A DNA stretch of 7,774 nucleotides from assembly GCA_019348265.1 (NCBI GenBank), contig JAHWJV010000158.1, positions 1 through 7,774 of the forward strand. Direction: 5' to 3'. The notes beneath the pieces are model-generated. The model did no database searches, had not been told where the DNA came from, and worked only from the letters and a program-made list of their open reading frames with translations. The first letter of the stretch is position 1; the number at the start of each line of letters is the position of its first letter. A program made the translations under genes and the position numbers. Origin of the DNA: Gemmatimonadota bacterium (lineage in GTDB: Bacteria > Gemmatimonadota > Gemmatimonadetes > Longimicrobiales > Longimicrobiaceae). Of the stretch, positions 1 to 5,016 are shown in pieces.

Positions 1-485
1 GCCTTGATCCCCGTCTGCATCGGCTCCTTCACCGGCTGCCGCAGCACGATTCCGGGTGCGACGATGTCGATGCCGCGGCGCTCGACGGCCTGGATCGGGC
101 CCTTGCCGTCGATTGGCTCACCGAGCGGGTTCACCACGCGGCCGAGGAAGCCCGGGCCGACGGGGATGTCGAGCACGCGGCCGGTGCGGCGCACCTGGTC
201 GCCCTCGTGCAGCAGCGCCCAGTCTCCGAGTACCACCGCGCCGACGTTGTCTTCTTCCAGGTTCAGCGCCAGCGCCGTCACCGTCTCGCCCGTCTCCGAC
301 GAGGTGATCTCGAGCATCTCGCTCGACATCGTCTGCGAGAGGCCGTAGACGCGCGCGATGCCGTCCTTCACCTCGAGCACCTCGCCGATCTCCTCGGCGC
401 CGAGCTCCTCGTCATAACGCTCGATCTCGCCGAGCAGGACGTTCTTGATTTCACTGGCGCGAAGTTGCGACTCGACCGTAGCCAT
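1..485 (-). CDS. atpA: F1 ATP synthase subunit alpha, N-terminal part (runs off the window)
   Basis: Alpha subunit of the F1 catalytic head of ATP synthase. It alternates with beta in the hexamer and carries the non-catalytic nucleotide sites. I translated the minus strand from the ATG at 485: 161 complete codons are visible and the frame is open to the window edge. Family hallmarks are clear: GIARVYGL near residue 42, LNLEEDNVGAVVLG near 74, EGDQVRRTGRV near 94, LGRVVNPLGEPIDGKGPI near 114, and APGI with EPMQTGIKA at the end. That is the beta-barrel domain plus the entry to the nucleotide-binding domain. The Walker A loop lies just outside. An AGGA sequence sits 6 bases before the start. The gene begins 3 bases after the atpH stop, so it is probably translationally coupled. 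The atpG, atpD and atpC genes would be expected beyond the edge, but cannot be seen. Confidence 0.97.
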   Translation of the reverse strand, partial: MATVESQLRASEIKNVLLGEIERYDEELGAEEIGEVLEVKDGIARVYGLSQTMSSEMLEITSSETGETVTALALNLEEDNVGAVVLGDWALLHEGDQVRRTGRVLDIPVGPGFLGRVVNPLGEPIDGKGPIQAVERRGIDIVAPGIVLRQPVKEPMQTGIK

Positions 486-488
486 GAT

Positions 489-1076
489 CTATCCTAGAGT
501 TGAATTCACTACTGGTGCGTCGGGCAGCCTGACCTCGAGGAGGCGGCGGCGGAGCGCTGCGAGCCGGCGGCGGATCGATCCATCCAGGATCTGGTCCCCT
601 ACCCGAACCACTATCCCACCCACCAGGCTCGTATCGACCCGGAAGGTGGGAACGACCGTCTTGCCCAGCTTCCGCTCCAGCGTGGCCACGAGCTCCCGCT
701 GCAGCTCCGGCGTCGGCTGATTGGCGAGCGTGATGTCGGCACGGATGCGGCCGCGGAGCTCGTCGACGAGCGCGTGGTACTCGTCCGCGATCTGCGGAAG
801 AAGACCCTGTCGGCGCTTCTCGACGACCACCAGCAGAAAGCGGAGCAGGTGCTCCGGGATCCGACCGGCGAAGGCGCTGCGCACGGCGCGCTTCTTGGCC
901 TGGGCGTCCACTCGTGGCGTCTGCAGGAACTGGCGAACGCGAGGCTCGGCACGCAGCAGCTCACCTACCTGGTCGATCGCGACCGCGTACTCGTCGACCG
1001 CGGCCTCTCCACCGTGCCGGCGCGCGAGCGCGAGAAGGGTCTCGGCGTAGTTCCGGGCGATGATGGTCGGACCCAT
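489..1076 (-). CDS. atpH: F1 ATP synthase subunit delta (OSCP-like)
   Basis: Delta subunit, which ties the top of the F1 head to the peripheral stalk made by subunit b. The 195-residue product is slightly longer than the usual 175-185. The N-terminus IIARNYAETLLALA is the conserved start of the helical OSCP/delta domain. Residues about 80-110 (LLRFLLVVVEKRRQGLLPQIADEY) match the family's central helix, and the C-terminal part has the typical VDTSLVGGIVVRVGDQILDGSIRRRLAALRR region, cited here in its key parts GGIVVRVGD and DGSIRRRL. The ATG at 1076 is chosen because the conserved IARNYA lies six residues after it, as in homologues. It starts 3 bases after the atpF stop and ends 3 bases before atpA. 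No strong ribosome binding site is visible, so coupling to atpF is likely. Confidence 0.96.
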   Translation of the reverse strand: MGPTIIARNYAETLLALARRHGGEAAVDEYAVAIDQVGELLRAEPRVRQFLQTPRVDAQAKKRAVRSAFAGRIPEHLLRFLLVVVEKRRQGLLPQIADEYHALVDELRGRIRADITLANQPTPELQRELVATLERKLGKTVVPTFRVDTSLVGGIVVRVGDQILDGSIRRRLAALRRRLLEVRLPDAPVVNSTLG

Positions 1077-1079
1077 CGA

Positions 1080-1670
1080 TCAGGCCCCGACGCCGGTGCC
1101 CGACGGCTCGCGCAGGTCGATCTGCTCGACGTACTCGCGCACCAGGCGGCGGTTGTCGTCGTCGTTCAGATTGCGATGCACCAGCTTGGTCGCCGCGGCG
1201 ATCGCCAGGTCCACCGCCTGGATCCGCAGCTCGGCAACCGAGCGCTCCATCTCCTGGCGAATGTCGCGGCGCGTGCGCTCGAGCAACTCCTGCTGCTCGC
1301 GACGAGCTTCGGCGAGGATCTCCTCGCGCAGCCGCTCGCCGGCGGCGCGGCCTTCCGCCAGAACGTCATGGGCCTGCGCGCGAGTCGCGTCACGCTCGCG
1401 GCGGTGCTCCTCCAGCAGCGCCTGCGCCTCCGCACGGTCGCGCGCGGCCGCCTCGAGCAGATCCCGGATGTGCTGCTCGCGGGCCTCTACGACCCCCAGG
1501 ATCTTCGGGTACGCCGCCTTGTACAGCACGAAGAGGACGAACCCGAAGATGATGACGGTCCAGATCATCACCCCGGGGTTGGGGTCGAGCAGCCCGCCGC
1601 CGTCCTGCGCGAAAGCAGGGGAGGCGAACAGCACCAGCAGAAGCGCGACCAGGCGCAGATTCTTGAGCAT
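1080..1670 (-). CDS. atpF: F0 ATP synthase subunit b with N-terminal signal-peptide-like extension
   Basis: Subunit b forms the membrane-anchored peripheral stalk that holds F1 still against rotation. The 196-residue product has two hydrophobic stretches. Residues 1-21 (basic N-region, LVALLLVLFAS core, then SPAFA|Q) look like a cleavable Sec signal peptide. Residues about 33-50 (VMIWTVIIFGFVLFVLY) are the usual single b anchor, introduced by the familiar DPNPG. From about 55 to 165 the chain is a long charged helix rich in Arg, Glu and Ala, as expected for the b coiled coil. It ends in the conserved AVDLAIAAATKLVHRNL region, which contacts delta. The signal-like segment is absent from E. coli b, where the anchor is at the extreme N-terminus. 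The gene follows atpE after a 64-base gap containing a strong hairpin. Its own ribosome binding site is weak. Confidence 0.95.
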   Translation of the reverse strand: MLKNLRLVALLLVLFASPAFAQDGGGLLDPNPGVMIWTVIIFGFVLFVLYKAAYPKILGVVEAREQHIRDLLEAAARDRAEAQALLEEHRRERDATRAQAHDVLAEGRAAGERLREEILAEARREQQELLERTRRDIRQEMERSVAELRIQAVDLAIAAATKLVHRNLNDDDNRRLVREYVEQIDLREPSGTGVGA

Positions 1671-1693
1671 CGTTCTTTGTCTCAGTTACGGGA

Positions 1694-1722
1694 CCCGGGG
1701 ATGGGCATCTCCCACCCCCGGG
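1694..1722 (-). promoter_or_regulatory. Strong RNA stem-loop between atpE and atpF
   Basis: Bases 1694-1705 pair with 1711-1722 around a 5-base loop (1706-1710). In DNA there are 11 Watson-Crick pairs and one A-C mismatch (1701/1715). In the minus-strand transcript that mismatch becomes a U-G wobble, so the atp mRNA forms an unbroken 12-pair, mostly G-C stem. No U-run follows on the transcript side, so it is not a classical intrinsic terminator. By position it could protect the 3' end of the upstream atpE message, partly attenuate transcription, or mark an RNA processing site. This role is inferred; the structure itself is read directly. Confidence 0.6.
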
Positions 1723-1734
1723 GCACGGCCTACC

Positions 1735-1989
1735 TTACCCGGTGATTGCGCCCTGCATCAGGAACATGATCACCAGCGCGAAGAAGGTAGCACCCTCGAT
1801 CAGCGCCGCCAGAATGATCGCGGCCGTCTGGATGGTACCAGCGATCTCCGGCTGGCGGGCCATCGCCTCCGTGGCGCGCCCGCCGATCAGACCGATGCCG
1901 ATCCCGGCGCCGATCATGATCAAACCAGCGCCCAGGCCCGCACCGAGCAGCCCGTTGGCCAGCGCATTCGCGGTCTCTACTGCCTGCAT
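1735..1989 (-). CDS. atpE: F0 ATP synthase subunit c (proton-type)
   Basis: Subunit c forms the rotating ring of F0, and each copy carries one ion across the membrane. The 84-residue product is two transmembrane helices. The first is the glycine-rich GAGIGIGLIGG region (residues about 27-37) that packs the ring. The polar loop is ARQPE (44-48), which touches the F1 foot. The second helix has the ion-binding Glu65 in ALIEGATFF. The residues after Glu65 are Gly-Ala, and position 32 is Ile rather than Gln, so the sodium-ring signature (Gln32, Ser66 and neighbours in Ilyobacter) is missing and a proton ring is inferred. There is no signal peptide. The start is fixed by a clear GGGAG 7 bases upstream. 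It is flanked by unusually long gaps with hairpins on both sides. Confidence 0.97.
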   Translation of the reverse strand: MQAVETANALANGLLGAGLGAGLIMIGAGIGIGLIGGRATEAMARQPEIAGTIQTAAIILAALIEGATFFALVIMFLMQGAITG

Positions 1990-1996
1990 GGTAACA

Positions 1997-2001
1997 CTCC
2001 C
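1997..2001 (-). promoter_or_regulatory. Shine-Dalgarno site of atpE
   Basis: On the minus strand GGGAG lies 7 bases before the ATG at 1989, an ideal spacing. It is clearly better than the sites before atpI, atpB, atpF or atpH. Strong initiation on atpE fits the excess of c subunits over a and b in the enzyme, which is known for other bacteria and inferred here. Confidence 0.7.
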
Positions 2002-2157
2002 GTCTCATGTGATCGAACTCGGGCATCGCTCCTCTCGGCCCTCGCGGCCGACGGCGCTCAACGACCCCTCGGGTCACGCGCCTTCCCCGGGTGCCCATCG
2101 CCCGGGTACTCTGCGACGCGAGTGGAGCTTTCTCACGTCGGACGAACAGCCTTTGGG

Positions 2158-2218
2158 TTGCCAGTTACCAGTTTCCAGTTTCCAGCCGGACTGGCAACTG
2201 GCAACCGGTAACTGGCGA
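2158..2218. repeat. Heptad-repeat inverted repeat (28-base arms, 5-base loop) between atpB and atpE
   Basis: Four 7-base units, TTGCCAG, TTACCAG, TTTCCAG, TTTCCAG (2158-2185), are followed by the loop CCGGA (2186-2190). Then come four units of the reverse-complement type, CTGGCAA, CTGGCAA, CCGGTAA, CTGGCGA (2191-2218). The arms pair at 24 of 28 positions. The mismatches are at 2159, 2170, 2174 and 2181; the one at 2170 becomes G-U in the minus-strand RNA. The element starts 7 bases after the atpB stop codon, so in the operon transcript it forms a long hairpin right after atpB. Its built-from-heptads design resembles a dispersed intergenic repeat family rather than a single-copy regulatory hairpin. 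No second copy is visible in this window. Confidence 0.8.
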
Positions 2219-2225
2219 CTCCCCG

Positions 2226-3182
2226 TCAATGCGCATGCACGATCAGCCCGATGAACACGCTGACGAGCATTGCGAAGATGAACGCCTGGAGGAACGCGAC
2301 GAAGAGCTCCAGGAACATCAACGCGATCGCGAGGACCATCGGGCCGAGCGCGATCGCCAAGCTGCCGAACACGAAGATCAGGCTGATGATCGCCAGGATC
2401 AGGACGTGACCGGCGGTCATGTTGGCGAAGAGCCGGATCGCGAGCGCCACCGGTTTCACGATCTTCCCGACGAGCTCCACCGGCGTCATGATGAGCGCCA
2501 TGATGGGCACCAGCGCCTTGGGCAGCCCGTGCGGGATGTAGACGATGGTGCCGATGTACCCCTTCGGGCCCAGCGCCCGCATCCCGGCGACCTCGATCAT
2601 GATGAACGAGAGCAGCGCGAGCGCCGCGGTCACCGAGATGTTGCCGGTGGCGGTCGCGCCCCAGGGAAGCAGACCCAGAAGGTTGGAGAAGAGGATGAAG
2701 AAGAAGAGGGTGATGATGAACGGCGCGTACCTCTCTCCGCCGTGTCCGATGTTGGGCATCACCACCTGGTCCCGGATGAAGAGGACCATCGCTTCGATGA
2801 TGTTGTGCCGACCGCGAGGAGCGCCCTCGTGCCCGGTCCTCCGGGCGGCGCCCGCGGCCCCGACGAGGACGACCATGGTCAAGAGGCCAGTGAGGCCGAG
2901 GAAGACAACGTGCTTCGTGGGGGTCATGTCGACGCCGGCGATCATCCACGAGCCCTTCGCGGGGAGGTGGATGACGCCCCCGGGAAGCTCGATCTCGCGG
3001 GAGTCCTGGATGTGGTGCAGGATGTCAAACCCGTGCTCCTCCTCCGCCGCGTGACCTCCCTGGGCGGCCGCCCCATGTTCCGTCGCCGTCCCGTGTTCCG
3101 CCGCCGCCGGAGTCTCACCCGCGGGTCCGTGTGCCTGGACCGCACCGGTAAGAGCCGCCAGGAGCATGATTGTCGCGAACAT
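2226..3182 (-). CDS. atpB: F0 ATP synthase subunit a with signal peptide and His-rich N-terminal extension
   Basis: Subunit a is the stator channel that passes protons to and from the c ring. The 318-residue product is longer than E. coli a (271) because of its front end. Residues 1-17 are a short signal-peptide-like segment ending AVQA|H. Residues 18-75 are a polar region with eight histidines (18, 30, 36, 44, 50, 56, 57, 72). Transmembrane helices follow from about 91. The core is intact: NLLGLLPW near 167; the essential Arg250 in LAIRLFANMTAGH, equivalent to E. coli Arg210; and LQAFIFAML near 298. His259 stands where E. coli has Glu219, and Glu292 where it has His245, a natural swap seen in many other lineages. 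The start ATG directly abuts the atpI-like stop (TGAATG), so the two are probably coupled. Confidence 0.97.
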   Translation of the reverse strand: MFATIMLLAALTGAVQAHGPAGETPAAAEHGTATEHGAAAQGGHAAEEEHGFDILHHIQDSREIELPGGVIHLPAKGSWMIAGVDMTPTKHVVFLGLTGLLTMVVLVGAAGAARRTGHEGAPRGRHNIIEAMVLFIRDQVVMPNIGHGGERYAPFIITLFFFILFSNLLGLLPWGATATGNISVTAALALLSFIMIEVAGMRALGPKGYIGTIVYIPHGLPKALVPIMALIMTPVELVGKIVKPVALAIRLFANMTAGHVLILAIISLIFVFGSLAIALGPMVLAIALMFLELFVAFLQAFIFAMLVSVFIGLIVHAH

Positions 3183-3596
3183 TCAGCGTCTCGTCGAAGT
3201 TGTCACTGGCCCACTGCGCCCGGAGGCTACCCCTGCCTGCGGAGCACCGATTTTCAGCGCCACCGGCTCGACCAGCATCGTCAAAAAGAATACTCCCACC
3301 AGCGAGAGCAGCGTCGGCGCGGCGGGAAGACCCGTGCGCGGCAGCCAGAGCAGCGCGACACATCCCACCACGAGCAGACGCGTCATCATTCCCGCACCAT
3401 GCGCGAGAACCGGCCGGGTCGGGAGCGCCCAGACGGAAAGAACCCAGAACCCCACCACCTGCACCGCCACCCCGATCGCCACTCCCGCCCGGACGCCCGA
3501 CCAGGCCGCGTCGCCATCGGCCATCGCCCTGCCGATCATCACGACCACCACCGCCGCCAGCGCCGCCGCCACCGTGTACCACGCACCTCGTTTCAT
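3183..3596 (-). CDS. atpI: AtpI-like four-helix membrane protein
   Basis: Small membrane protein in the position of atpI, just ahead of atpB. AtpI proteins assist c-ring assembly and have also been linked to Mg2+ transport together with AtpZ. The 137-residue product has four predicted membrane segments, at about 8-22, 35-57, 72-86 and 95-113, with short loops and a polar C-terminal tail. That layout matches the ATP synthase subunit I family. No catalytic motif exists to check, so the name rests on size, topology and position. The start ATG at 3596 overlaps the atpZ stop as ATGA. Longer upstream extensions of this frame are shadows of atpZ. The stop is directly followed by the atpB ATG. Sequence similarity to characterised AtpI is weak to the eye. 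Confidence 0.75.
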   Translation of the reverse strand: MKRGAWYTVAAALAAVVVVMIGRAMADGDAAWSGVRAGVAIGVAVQVVGFWVLSVWALPTRPVLAHGAGMMTRLLVVGCVALLWLPRTGLPAAPTLLSLVGVFFLTMLVEPVALKIGAPQAGVASGRSGPVTTSTRR

Positions 3597-3856
3597 CGCT
3601 TTGCCCGCGGCTCGGCTTTTTTTGGCGGCGTCGGTGTATTCAGCTGGCGATAAAGGGAGATGAAGCCCCCCACCAACCCCACCAGCACACCCAGCAGCAG
3701 GAACCAAGGCTCCGTACCCAGCTTCGCGTCCACCCAGCGCCCGGCGAAGAGGAAAAGGACGACGGCGCCCGCAAATTGCAGACCGACCCCGAGGACCCGT
3801 CCAGCCTCGTTCGAAGGGGGTCGTGGACCATGTATGTCGTCCTTCTTCGTCACCAT
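3593..3856 (-). CDS. atpZ: AtpZ/AtpI family protein, F0F1 ATPase gene 1 type
   Basis: First gene of the operon, an 87-residue protein with two membrane helices (about 22-41 and 47-68). The signature GLQFAGAVVLFLFAGRWVDAKLGT, followed by PWFLLLGVLVGLVGGF and SLYR, is the characteristic AtpZ (F0F1-ATPase gene 1) pattern of hairpin helices joined by a short loop with a conserved Asp (Asp43). The C-terminal tail is basic. In Bacillus, AtpZ and AtpI were proposed to act together in Mg2+/Ca2+ uptake or enzyme assembly; that role is only inherited by family here. The ATG at 3856 is chosen because it follows the promoter, has GGAG 9 bases before it, and gives the usual family length. The upstream part of the open frame would cross the promoter. 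Confidence 0.88.
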   Translation of the reverse strand: MVTKKDDIHGPRPPSNEAGRVLGVGLQFAGAVVLFLFAGRWVDAKLGTEPWFLLLGVLVGLVGGFISLYRQLNTPTPPKKAEPRAKR

Positions 3857-3889
3857 GAAGCGTCGCTCCGCCGGGGTGCTCAGGCCGGC

Positions 3890-3918
3890 AATATAGACGC
3901 TTGTGAAATTTTTCGCAA
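3890..3918 (-). promoter_or_regulatory. Sigma-70-like promoter of the atp operon
   Basis: On the minus strand, TTGCGA (3918-3913) is followed after exactly 17 bases by TATATT (3895-3890). That is four and five matches to the -35 and -10 consensus. Transcription would start near 3883, giving a leader of about 27 bases before atpZ. It is an AT-rich island in otherwise GC-rich sequence. It is read by eye and not tested. Confidence 0.65.
3901..3918. promoter_or_regulatory. Rex-like operator overlapping the atp promoter
   Basis: TTGTGAAATTTTTCGCAA is an inverted repeat, TTGTGAA-N4-TTCGCAA, one base away from the symmetrical Rex site TTGTGAA-N4-TTCACAA. With the flanking C and G (3900 and 3919), the dyad is 9+2+9 with one mismatch. 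It covers the -35 box and half the spacer of the atp promoter, so a bound repressor would block RNA polymerase. Rex senses NADH/NAD+ and is reported to control ATP synthase genes in several bacterial groups. The same bases also read TGTGA-N6-TCGCA, a CRP/FNR-family half-match, so that family is the alternative. Confidence 0.5.
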
Positions 3919-3931
3919 GCGCGAGTTCGAG

Positions 3932-3951
3932 CAGGCAACTGTCGTTGCTTG
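3932..3951. promoter_or_regulatory. Inverted repeat between the divergent promoters, possible operator
   Basis: CAGGCAACTGTCGTTGCTTG pairs arm to arm at seven of eight positions around TGTC. The one odd pair is G-T. It overlaps the first three bases of the plus-strand -35 box and lies just upstream of the atp promoter. I do not recognise the regulator. Chance occurrence is possible. Confidence 0.3.
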
Positions 3952-3978
3952 ACGCCACTTTTCCGGGGTCTCTATCTT
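3949..3978 (+). promoter_or_regulatory. Sigma-70-like promoter of the plus-strand gene run
   Basis: TTGACG (3949-3954, five of six consensus) and TATCTT (3973-3978, four of six) are 18 bases apart. Transcription would start near 3985, leaving a GC-rich leader of about 57 bases. GGAG (4031-4034) stands 7 bases before the ATG at 4042. It is divergent from the atp promoter. Confidence 0.5.
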
Positions 3979-4041
3979 GCGATTTCGGGCGCCGCCGCGG
4001 CCCCCGCGTGAGCACCCTTCGTCCCTGCCTGGAGAACGTAC

Positions 4042-4479
4042 ATGTCCGCCTTCCGACTGCTCGGTCTCACCGCCGCCGCCCTGCTCGTCGGGTGCGCGCA
4101 GCTCGACCCGGGCGCGGCCGCCGAGTCGTCGGATCCACCGCCGCTCCTGGCGTCGGTGAAGGCGAGCACCTTGGGCACCGACAGCGCCCTGTTCTCACTC
4201 CAGATCACCAACACGGCGGCGACCCCGCTCGAGCTCCGCTTCAACAGCGGCCAGAGCTTCGACTTCGTGGTGACGAGAGGCGCGCAGGAAATCTGGCGCT
4301 GGTCCAGCGAGCAGATGTTCACGCAGGCGCTGCGCTCCGAGACGCTGGCGCCGGGAGAGACGCGGACGTACACGGCCACCTGGGCTCCCGTCCCGCGCGT
4401 GAGCGGAGAGTTTACCGTCCGCGCGCGTCTGACCGCGCAGAACGCGCAGACCGAGCAGACCACCAGCTTCCGGCTCTGA
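4042..4479 (+). CDS. BsuPI-domain lipoprotein
   Basis: Predicted envelope lipoprotein of 145 residues. Residues 1-18 are a lipoprotein signal peptide with lipobox LVGC (Cys18). After a Pro/Ala-rich linker, residues about 48-115 match the BsuPI domain (intracellular proteinase inhibitor type). The visible landmarks are FSLQITNTAATPLELRF, GQSFDFVV (70-77), WRWS (85-88), MFTQAL (92-97), LAPGE (102-106) and the closing W114. The domain is an immunoglobulin-like beta sandwich. The inhibitor name comes from a Bacillus protein, and most exported homologues have no tested target, so the function is unknown. It heads the plus-strand run and has its own promoter and a good ribosome binding site. The next gene starts 2 bases after its stop. 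Confidence 0.85.
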   Translation: MSAFRLLGLTAAALLVGCAQLDPGAAAESSDPPPLLASVKASTLGTDSALFSLQITNTAATPLELRFNSGQSFDFVVTRGAQEIWRWSSEQMFTQALRSETLAPGETRTYTATWAPVPRVSGEFTVRARLTAQNAQTEQTTSFRL

Positions 4480-4481
4480 CG

Positions 4482-5012
4482 ATGGCCACGATTATGGAGT
4501 TCGGCGGGATCGCGCCGCGCATTCACTCGAGCGTGTGGGTCGCGCCCACAGCGGTGATCGTCGGGAACGTGGTGATCGAGGAAGAGGCGAGCATATGGTT
4601 CGGCGCGGTGCTCCGCGGGGACGACCCCGAGCGCGAGATCCGGATCGGCGCGCGCACGAGCATCCAGGACAACTGCGTGATCCACGTGAGCGACCAGGGC
4701 CCGACGCTGATCGGCGAAGGGGTGACCGTGGGTCATGGAGCCGTACTGGAAAGCTGCACGATCGGCAGGGGGGCGCTGATCGGCATGAACGCCGTCGTTT
4801 TGCAGCGGGCCATGGTCGGGGAGGAGGCGCTGATCGCCGCGGGAGCGGTGGTTTCCGTCGCGGCGGACGTGCCACCGCGCTGCCTGGCGGCGGGCGCGCC
4901 GGCGGTGGTGAAGAGGGAGCTGCCGCCGGAGTCCCACGGCTGGATCGCGGAGGGAGCCGCGCACTACGTCGAGCTAGGACGCACGTATCGGGAAGAATCC
5001 GGACCTCCGTGA
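4482..5012 (+). CDS. Gamma carbonic anhydrase family protein, one zinc-ligand histidine replaced
   Basis: A 176-residue left-handed beta-helix (hexapeptide-repeat) protein of the gamma carbonic anhydrase/YrdA/PaaY family. Active enzymes are trimers holding a metal between subunits and hydrate CO2. Typical blocks are present: SIWFGAVLRGDD (38-48, with the Arg and Asp corresponding to Arg59 and Asp61 of Methanosarcina Cam), TSIQDNCVIHV (59-69), VTVGHGAVLESCTIG (81-95) and LIGMNAVVL (99-107). The ligands His68 and His85 are in place, but the third, expected at residue 90 in the usual GHxxxxH, is Glu. Activity is therefore uncertain: Glu might bind metal, or this may be a non-enzymatic subfamily. 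The ATG at 4482 is used; ATG at 4494 is equally possible, since neither has a clear Shine-Dalgarno. It is tightly placed between the lipoprotein and peptidase genes. Confidence 0.9.
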   Translation: MATIMEFGGIAPRIHSSVWVAPTAVIVGNVVIEEEASIWFGAVLRGDDPEREIRIGARTSIQDNCVIHVSDQGPTLIGEGVTVGHGAVLESCTIGRGALIGMNAVVLQRAMVGEEALIAAGAVVSVAADVPPRCLAAGAPAVVKRELPPESHGWIAEGAAHYVELGRTYREESGPP

Positions 5013-5016
5013 ACCG

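Larger units (their letters stand above)
1990..2225. other. atpB-atpE intergenic region (236 bases)
   Basis: This is the longest gap inside the operon. It holds the heptad hairpin next to atpB and the atpE ribosome binding site at the other end. In between are small GC-rich dyads: CCCGGG at 2086-2091 with CCCGGG at 2101-2106, and GACCC at 2063-2067 with GGGTC at 2071-2075. I see no convincing internal promoter and no coding sequence. Open frames here are out of frame with atpE and have no recognisable protein content. Confidence 0.5.

Noticed and set aside
1694..1722. Intrinsic terminator between atpE and atpF
   Set aside because: A strong stem is present but no U-run follows it on the transcript, and essential operon genes lie downstream.
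774..1745. A 323-codon open frame on the plus strand opposite atpH and atpF
   Set aside because: Antisense shadow; the opposite strand encodes clear delta and b subunits and no ribosome site or family motif supports this frame.
1735..1989. Sodium-translocating c ring
   Set aside because: The Gln32 and Ser66 type sodium-coordinating residues are absent around Glu65.
2074..2949. A 291-codon minus-strand frame overlapping atpB and the atpB-atpE gap
   Set aside because: Out of frame with atpB, rich in Arg/His/Gly, and its tail is a translation of the hairpin repeat.
2091..3653. A 520-codon open frame on the plus strand opposite atpB and atpI
   Set aside because: Low-complexity Arg/Asp/Glu/His-rich translation without domains. 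It is the antisense shadow of well-supported atp genes in high-GC DNA.
3900..3919. CIRCE heat-shock element or NrdR box at the AT-rich dyad
   Set aside because: Arm sequence and spacing do not match either; the Rex pattern fits far better.
3597..3938. N-terminal extension of the atpI-like frame up to 3938
   Set aside because: It runs over atpZ in another frame and gives compositionally odd sequence; the ATGA overlap at 3596 is the natural start.
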